Of a stretch of 64,000 nt of DNA, positions 57,477 to 64,000 are shown in pieces (position 1 is the first letter of the stretch; each line of letters opens with the position of its first letter). This DNA comes from Gnetum montanum (lineage: Eukaryota; Streptophyta; Gnetopsida; Gnetales; Gnetaceae): NCBI GenBank assembly GCA_015680685.1, contig MNCI01020276.1:232994-296993 (forward strand). The letters are read 5' to 3'. The position numbers were made by a program, and so were the translations under genes. The notes beneath the pieces are model-generated. The model worked only from the letters and a program-made list of their open reading frames with translations, was not told the DNA's origin and searched no databases.

Positions 57477-58870
57477 TGATGGAAACTTCTCTTTTAAGAA
57501 GGAACTCTAGCTAATACAGTTTACAATGGAATGTTTACCTCTTCAAATTATGTCATGTTTTAAGACATCCAAAAGCATCATATTGAGAAATAAAGAGGAA
57601 TTTATTTGATTTTGGAAGGAGATAACAACTCTTCCTATTGTATACAAGGAATAACTTTGTATAATTTTGAATAAAGGTGGGACTTAATTGTGCCTTTAAT
57701 AAGCAACTTACAAACACAACTCAATCATAATACTTGGAGAATGTCTTTAAGTTGAAACTCATTGGTTATGTTTAATTCAAAACATACAAATAGTATGCTA
57801 ACTATAATATACAATCATGACCTACATATAATATGTAGAGTTTAATTTGTATTAATTGTCAAATAATGTGCTGTAAGAATGTAATTCAAAACTACATATT
57901 TAAATTAATAAAGTGATTTAGAAAATAAAAGAAAAAAATCATGATTTTATGCTTAGTACATTTCTATTGAAAAAATTCAATTTGAAATGTACATTGTAGC
58001 TCCCTAGGTTGTTATCCATAATCATTGATGAACATTCTTTAGTTAATTGCATCAACACAATAGTGTTGACATAGGATCCACTACGTTGGTATATCAACAT
58101 TGGCATAGAGGTAATAAATGCCTATATAAATATGTGTACCAATTGAATTTATGACTTCTTTTGATTAATAACTTGAACTCTTAAAATTTTATTTTGTAAG
58201 TTAGAATTTGTCAGTGAGTGCCTTCAACATGGTGTGAAGTAGTTTTCTAAAATCTTTATTTGAGTGTCTTTTACCTAGCCATATTTCTTAATGGTAGTAA
58301 AAATCAAGAAAATCTTATTTCATTGCAATAGTTTGAAATAGCATAAAATTCATCTTAAAGTAATTTAAATTCTAATGCATATTAAGTTAATATTTAAATT
58401 TCCTCACATGTTAATGAATTGGAAAAATGAGTGCAACTAGTTTTGAGTGAAAAACATGTTTACTTGGTAATCCTTATAATGTCATTGCTTTGTTTTGCCT
58501 AGTAGTATAATGCTTGGTAATCCCAACAATGGGTACATGTATTGAATACATTTATGACAAACTTGAAATTAGACACTAATCAGTTTTAAGCTAGACTAGG
58601 CATTATCTTTTCACTTAGCTTAGATATTTTAGATTTTAATATTTTAATATTATTTTTATCATTGCTTGAATAACATTAGGATCTTATTTCTCAATTAAAC
58701 TTAATCATATGCACTAAGGTCACCAAAGTGTAATTGAAAAGATATTGACTTGGGATCAAATGCTTAACTTTTTAGATACTGTACTAGTACAATCTATGAA
58801 ATATTGTCAGGTCACTTGCATATGTTCATCATTTTTATGGTTGTATATTAGGATTTATCATCACTTATCA
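57477..58870 (+). repeat. LTR of gypsy element I2 (about 1,394 bp)
   Basis: It begins TGATGGAAACTTCTC and ends CTTATCA. It is similar to 53596-54965 throughout, including TATA box CTATATAAATATG (about 58122-58134). The primer site after it (58872 on) is more decayed than that of I1. Confidence 0.75.
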
Positions 58871-58989
58871 TTGGTGTCATTATTGATTATTGGTCCTAGT
58901 AATCTAGATAATTAGATTTATAAATGATCATTTTTAGGACTTAAAAAAATTTATCCATTAAAAAATAACATTATTTTATTTAAACGCAC

Positions 58990-60560
58990 ACATGATAATT
59001 GAAAATTTCTTCTTCTTGTAGGGTTGATTCCCCACGTATTGATGATTCTATAAAGGAATGTGATAGAACCACCAAAAATAGGAATGATGTGTTACATCAA
59101 GTCAAAGTTGTTTACCAACATTCATATCCATCTACCTTGATCATTCACTAGGATGTCTAGATGTAATGGAAGGACATGGAAGGCAACATTATATTACCAC
59201 ATAATTATTAAGCTCTATTCATGTTCATGGTAGTGTTGATGAAAGTTGGATTTGAAGTAGTTGTTATGGGTATAGGGTGGCTGATGGGATATTTAGTTTT
59301 TATTAGTTCACTAAAGTTCAATTATAGAAAGATCATTTCATGGAGACACATCATGAAGCCACCAAGAAAAAGGGGGCTACCATCCCATTGACATCACAGT
59401 CTAAAAAGTAGAATATAGATTATCATTGAAGTAGATCCAATCATGAAAATATTCCCTTTCTTAATATAGATGACATGACAAATTCATGGCTCTGTTTAGC
59501 CTTGGCAAGTAATAAAAAAAGGGAGAGCATGATCCAACACATGAAGGATCTTCAAGCTTAGGTCTTCTTGTAGGCCACCCATAAATAATTAAAAGGATCA
59601 TGAAAGAAGAGAAAGTTGACATGACTCCCCTAGTTTGCATCATTCTCAACATCATTATCATTAAGCTCTGATAAGGATGAGTATGGTCAAGGGAGAGGAA
59701 GAAATGGTAGATGACCTAGTGGAGATGACAGAAAAGACCATCATAGAGGTGGAGGTAGAGATGATGGACATGATTAAGAGATAGGGCACAAGAATGAGAG
59801 AAGGCATACAAGGTAACATAGAAAGGGATATGGTCATGATATGGACCTTGATGAATGAGATGCTTATGACACATCCTTGATCACTATAAGGAGTATCCTT
59901 AATATCAAGGAGGCCATATACATGCCAACTAGACATGAGATGGATAACTAGACATGAAAAACATCTCTAAGTTTGAGGGAGGTTACAACATTGATTTATA
60001 GCATCACTTGTAGGACTTCCATCATGCCTATGCCTTACAAAATATTAAGAATGAATGATAGAAGATAATGTTATTTTTTGTAATACTTATCAAAGAGGCT
60101 AAAAGCTAGTACCAATCCTTAGAACTAGAATGTATCCAAGGATAGAGTACAATAATAGAGATGTTCAATGAGAAGTATTAAACATACTTTAGGGTGTCTA
60201 ACTTGAGGATGTAGATTTAGGATGGAGATAGGGTAACCATGAATCCCTTAATGTAGCATTAGGTAGATTCTGTGCTCTACTACATAAGTATCCAAAGCAT
60301 GAATTCTCTTAAAGGGAACATTTATGATACATCATAGATGGACTCTACAATAAAACTAGAGAAACTCTTGGGATCTCTGCTCAGGGAAGACTTTTTGAGA
60401 TGTAAGCCCATTAAATTTAAAGGATTATTGATTAGGTAGTAAAAGACAAAGGAAAACTCAAGAAATAGAAGAGTGTAGAGAAGTACAATAGGGAACCATA
60501 TTTCTAGAAGAAGGAGGTTCATCTCTATGAAGTATAAGAAGAAACACCATTAGAAATGGT
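58990..60560 (+). pseudogene. Element I2 gag relic
   Basis: It parallels I1 up to about 59990 and then continues into the gag core: 'MFNEKY' and 'FRVSNLRM' (about 60150-60230), and 'IDGLYNKTRETLGISAQGRL' (about 60340-60400), matching 'IDGLRNETRETLGMYAQGQL' of element C. It is heavily broken, mostly by TAG. Sequence related to protease or RT does not follow. Confidence 0.7.
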
Positions 60561-61215
60561 ACATTGTCAGTACAAAAATAAATTACTAAAATTTTTGCCA
60601 AGTTTGATGTAATGTGGTTGGGCCTTGTAGTAATGTAGTATGATTAGGCCCTTGTATGTGGTGTAGTATAGTTAGGTCTTGTAGCCTTGCTATGATGTAG
60701 CTTAGTGAGGCTTTTGCTTCATGACCTTTATTTAATGGTCCATGTAAGGGCTTACATGGCTCAACATGGCTGTAAACATATTTTTAAAATAAAATTTAAT
60801 ATTATATTATATTTATTTATATTTTTAAGAAAATTGTGTGTGTGTGTATTCATATATTCTTTAATTTTAAAGCAATCAAGTACCTTAGCCAAGTGGGTAG
60901 AAGAATCATGTTTAAGAGTTTTAGTTAATAACATTAAGATCATAGGTTTAATTTTGAGCACCAAAATTTGTAAATGAAATTAAATTTATCTTTATAACAT
61001 TTTTAAATTTTAATTTAAGTGAAGCATGCTTATATCCATGAAAGATGGTGACTTATATTCATGAAAGTTTATGGGAAGGCATCTCCTTCATTAACATGGA
61101 TCATCTTGGATACAATGTGTATTTGATGATGATTCATGATTCACCTTGAATTATGACTTATGGCTCCTTATTGGATTGTGGTTAGCCCTTGATTCTGGAA
61201 TTAATCTAGGTTGTG
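60561..61215. other. AT-rich segment with SINE-like A/B boxes and GT repeat
   Basis: A short GT repeat is at 60836-60849. CTTAGCCAAGTGGG (60884-60897) resembles an A box, and AGGTTTAATTTTGAGC (about 60944-60959) a B box, at about 50 bases spacing. No tRNA fold is evident. The remainder, to the primer site of J2, is probably internal sequence of element J2 on the minus strand. Confidence 0.4.
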
Positions 61216-61219
61216 GTTT

Positions 61220-61231
61220 GCTCTAATACCA
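61220..61231 (-). other. Primer-binding site of element J2 (iMet)
   Basis: The minus strand reads TGGTATTAGAGC two bases after the LTR end. It is the initiator-Met primer complement TGGTATCAGAGC with a single C-to-T change. Confidence 0.8.
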
Positions 61232-61233
61232 AT

Positions 61234-61728
61234 TGTGACATCATATTCTTGAATGTAATGAAAAATGTCAAATGTATGTAACATTAAAAATTATGTGTAA
61301 TAAATGAAATAGGAAAAATTTAGAAGAAAATAAAAAGGAATTTTAGTAATGTGAAAATAACGTATTTGGGTTATGCTCTAAGGGTTTCTTAGGGTTATCT
61401 TCTTTGGAAATGCATTCCTTAGAGGTAATCAAGCATTGTCAACTAGAAGGGAGGGCTAGTCAACTTTTGATCCCTCTTCACCCAATACTTGTTACTTGCC
61501 TCTACTAACTTTGCAACTCCATGTTAGTACAATCTCTAATTCCTGGTTATAAGTTCCTTAGATCAAATGTTCAAAGGTCATCTCAAGAGACATGCCCATT
61601 ACTACAATGTGCCCTATCAAGTCTTATTACAAGTTATTTTGAATCTCATTACAATAATTATATTATTTGTTACAAGATAATACCATCAGAATTATGAAAT
61701 AACTTAATTTGTGAATGGGGACATGGTA
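61234..61728 (-). repeat. J2: 5' LTR of an iMet-primed element
   Basis: It is the same family as J1 (56346-56918): plus-strand TGTGACATC at 61234, shared phrases such as CTCCATGTTAGTAC and AGAGACAT, and a decayed end GGGGACATGGTA. Its own primer site follows on the minus strand. No coding domain is seen in the adjoining few hundred bases, so the element may be a small non-autonomous type. Confidence 0.7.
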
Positions 61729-61739
61729 TGCATGATGGT

Positions 61740-63735
61740 CATTTGAAGCATTCTTCACACACATATCCTATTATGGACATGGTAAGAAACCTCACATCCT
61801 AATTTCTATAATCCTTTCTCATTCCATTTTATCTCATTACTATGCTCAATTACAAAGTTGATGGTTTAATTTAGTATAGTATATGATCCCACCAAAATAG
61901 TTGTGTGGTTGTTCAAAAATATACTTGAGCAACATTTTCTTTTCTAGGTACCCATGGACACCTTGTAAAATGCTTATACAAGGGCATTTTAGGTGAAAGA
62001 TTGATATGAGGAGGATCCACTTGTATAACTCTTGAAAATCTAGCCTAAGAACCAAATCTGCAAGGTTAGAATATCAAGCATTATTTTCTTCACTATCATG
62101 TATCATCATTTAATCATTTCTCCTAATATTTATTAAGATTTCATGATTAAAAATTCCAACTTCTTTATATGCCTCAAGATTCTACCCATTCAAATTCATT
62201 ATTCCAACCTTATCCACATGTCCAAGATGTGTTCATGGCCTATGACCCTTTTATCAATTTTCATTACAAAAAAAAATCTAAAGAAAATTCCTTCAAAATG
62301 TACTAAATTTCAAAAAGAAAAAAGAAATTGAATTTTAGCTGCCCTATTGATGTAGTGGGCTTTGTCAATGTAGCACCATCGACTAGCATTGATATTGTAT
62401 AAAAAAATTATGTATATGTAGTGATTGTTAGTAAAATTTTCATTCTCATTTTTTACTAAGGTAATTTTTTTTGTTTCTGAGAGGTAGAGCCTTCCAACTA
62501 TGATATCTACTACACTGAAGGTTCAAATTTAGTTTTTTGAAAACCTATGAGCTCTCATAGTTGAGCTCTATGTCATGGGGGTATCTTATCTACAATTTGA
62601 AACATTTTAAAATGCCCAAATTTTGAACACTTAACCTAGCTAAAAATAAAAATGATCAAAATAACTCAAAATTAATATAATTAACCTATCTTAAGATCTC
62701 TAAGATACTATATTATAATCACTTAAGAATGAAAATGCAAGAATGTTTTGGAATTAGGCCAATACTAAGGACGATAAAGTGTTAAATTATTATAAAATCA
62801 TTTAGGAAATAACAATTGGTCATTCATGTGATTATAGATGGTACCAAAGAGAGTTTTCAAAGGAAATAGATCCATCACAACACAAGATAAAGAGGCAACA
62901 TGAGGGACAAAGGATGTGAACATGAATAGCCGTAAGAATAGAAAAAAACTCAGTGGAATTGTTAGGTAGATTTTCATAGTAGAAATATGGAAGTCTAGGC
63001 GATGAACCATGAAAGTAAAGGCTTACTCTTGAAGTCATCCTTACAAAAGCCTACTTAGAAAAGATCAAGACAAAGGAGATCCAGAGTTCTATTCCTCAAG
63101 AGTAAAGTTTCAAATCCTTCTTTAAGTTTGCACTAAAAGACATGTAAGACTAATTACAAGAATCTTTATTATGGCCTACCATTTCAATTGATGAAGAGTG
63201 GTACTTAAGAGAGATATATCTCTTTTGGAATAACCATTGGGGAGATGTGATAGTCAAGATCAAGGACATTAACATCTCCTACTTAGTGAAAGTCATTGTT
63301 GATGCTATGAGGGTCTTGAATGTGGGAATAATAGTTACAAAAGTGTAAACTTTGTTTGACATAGTGAGAGAAAAATGGACATAAAGGTGATGTGGATTTA
63401 ATTAGAAGGTGTATGGAGTGCTAACTAAGGCAAAGATAATATGCTTCAAAATTAGTGTGTACCATCTCAATCCCATGGTACAATTTAGCAAAGTCACATC
63501 CTTTTCTATTAGGGCTTGTGCATCATTTCATGAAAAATTCTTAGTTAACCTCTGAGAACTCATTTTTCTAGAACCTAAAAAATAGTTTAAGAAGATTGAT
63601 GAGGAAAAATTTTAATGGAGATCAAATTGAATGGTAAATTAGAGTGAAGATGAAGGGTGGTCATACCAAGAAGCTATACAAAGGTATCAAAGGCCTAAGG
63701 CTAATTAGGCTCATCAAAGGAAGAATGTTAATCTC
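61740..63735 (+). mobile_element. Element E: third pol-less gypsy relic with aORF start
   Basis: Sequence parallel to D (31390 on) includes 'CTATAATCC...CATTACTATGC' and 'AGGATCCACTTGTATAACTC' (about 62014-62033). GATATTGTATAAAAAAATTA and TATGTATATG (62391-62420) form a decayed array/TATA block. TGTCATGGGGGTA is at 62571-62583. The aORF begins at ATG 62838 after ATTATAG, with 'WPTISIDEEWYLREIYL' near 63174. The copy stops at about 63735, where another element's RT begins. No LTR is preserved. Confidence 0.65.
62838..63735 (+). pseudogene. Element E accessory ORF, 3'-truncated
   Basis: It starts 'MVPKRVFKGN', parallel to 'MAPKRLVVEG' of D. The middle segment 'ISYLVKVIVDAMRVLNVGI' corresponds to 'VPYSVEAIVKALNLPNV' of D. 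Stops and shifts are frequent. The coiled-coil part is missing because the copy ends at about 63735. Confidence 0.55.
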
Positions 63736-63739
63736 AAGG

Positions 63740-64000
63740 AGAACTCATTCTTTGGTAAGCGAAAGTTCCCCACTTAGTGATAAATGATGTTCTGTATCTA
63801 TCATTCTTATCTACCATGATTTGATTATAACCTGAGAAACCGTCTAGGAAGGAATATACTTGGCAACCTGAGACTTTAATAAGCATCTCATCAATTCTCG
63901 GAAGTGGATACTTATCTTTCTTTGAAGCATCATTTAGATTTCTAAAGTCTACACAGAGTCGTATATCACCATTTTTCTTTCTTACTGGGACAAGGTTAGC
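63740..64000 (-). pseudogene. Element F: Ty3/gypsy reverse transcriptase fragment
   Basis: The minus strand is open from the right edge inward: 'NLVPVRKKNGDIRLCVDFRN', 'YSFLDGFSGYNQI' and 'TKWGTFAYQRM', the standard RT fingers and palm order. Homology ends abruptly after 'QRM', before the MPFGL motif and the catalytic box. It is a different, better preserved lineage than element A (YSFLDGFSGYNQI, WGTFAYQRM), and it continues beyond the window. Confidence 0.85.

Overview
The window is nuclear DNA of a land plant, most likely a seed plant. It holds one intact, intron-rich gene, a class II formin of the plant-specific PTEN-FH1-FH2 type, in a landscape of LTR retrotransposons. All 16 exons of the formin have GT/AG borders and its 5' region is CpG- and simple-repeat-rich. 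I cannot name the species. There are no bacterial features. Assembly gaps lie at 3348-3972, 17423-17438 and 42538-43256, with single unknown bases at 8277 and 40311.

Layout. 1-8532: nested Ty3/gypsy elements. Element A (minus strand, gag-protease-RT-RNase H, running off the left edge) has its LTR at 5714-6491. It sits inside an older relative, B (LTR 6922-7739). A solo LTR with a CTTGG target duplication interrupts the gag of A (3301-4163), and a second solo LTR with a CCTTT duplication lies at 7754-8532. 8533-10790: AT-rich intergenic DNA with a 49-bp-period minisatellite and SINE-like debris. 10800-12327: promoter and long leader of the formin. 12328-26452: formin gene. 26453-29150: 3' flank. 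29150-53595: a multilayer nest. A minus-strand Ty1/copia relic (H) is split by a pol-less gypsy element (D, 31390-36477). A pol-less copia element (G, LTRs 38479-39553 and 52093-53148) is split, exactly in its primer-binding site, by another pol-less gypsy element (C, 39563-47856, GTATC duplication). 53596-61233: two related gypsy units in LTR-internal-LTR-internal order, hit by a solo LTR and a LINE. 61234-64000: an iMet-primed LTR, a third pol-less gypsy relic (E), and a reverse-transcriptase fragment (F) cut off mid-domain.

The most interesting pattern concerns the pol-less elements C, D and E. They keep a gag region and a long accessory ORF (aORF) with a coiled-coil tail but have no recognisable polymerase. 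Just upstream of the aORF, C carries a second copy of the palindrome-rich array (GCGATATCGC type) and TATA box that mark the LTR promoter; D and E carry decayed versions. The unrelated copia element G repeats the arrangement with a different motif: an AGATGTCTCC/GGAGACATCT array occurs in its LTR and again directly before an internal TATA box and its own aORF. A, B, C and D share LTR end signatures, A and B (and the related I1) have tRNA-Asp-type primer sites, and A and C share an unusual zinc knuckle (CX2CX3HX4C). This suggests that A-type elements supply the enzymes and that C/D/E are mobilised in trans, with the aORF expressed from its own internal promoter. These links are inference from sequence reading alone.
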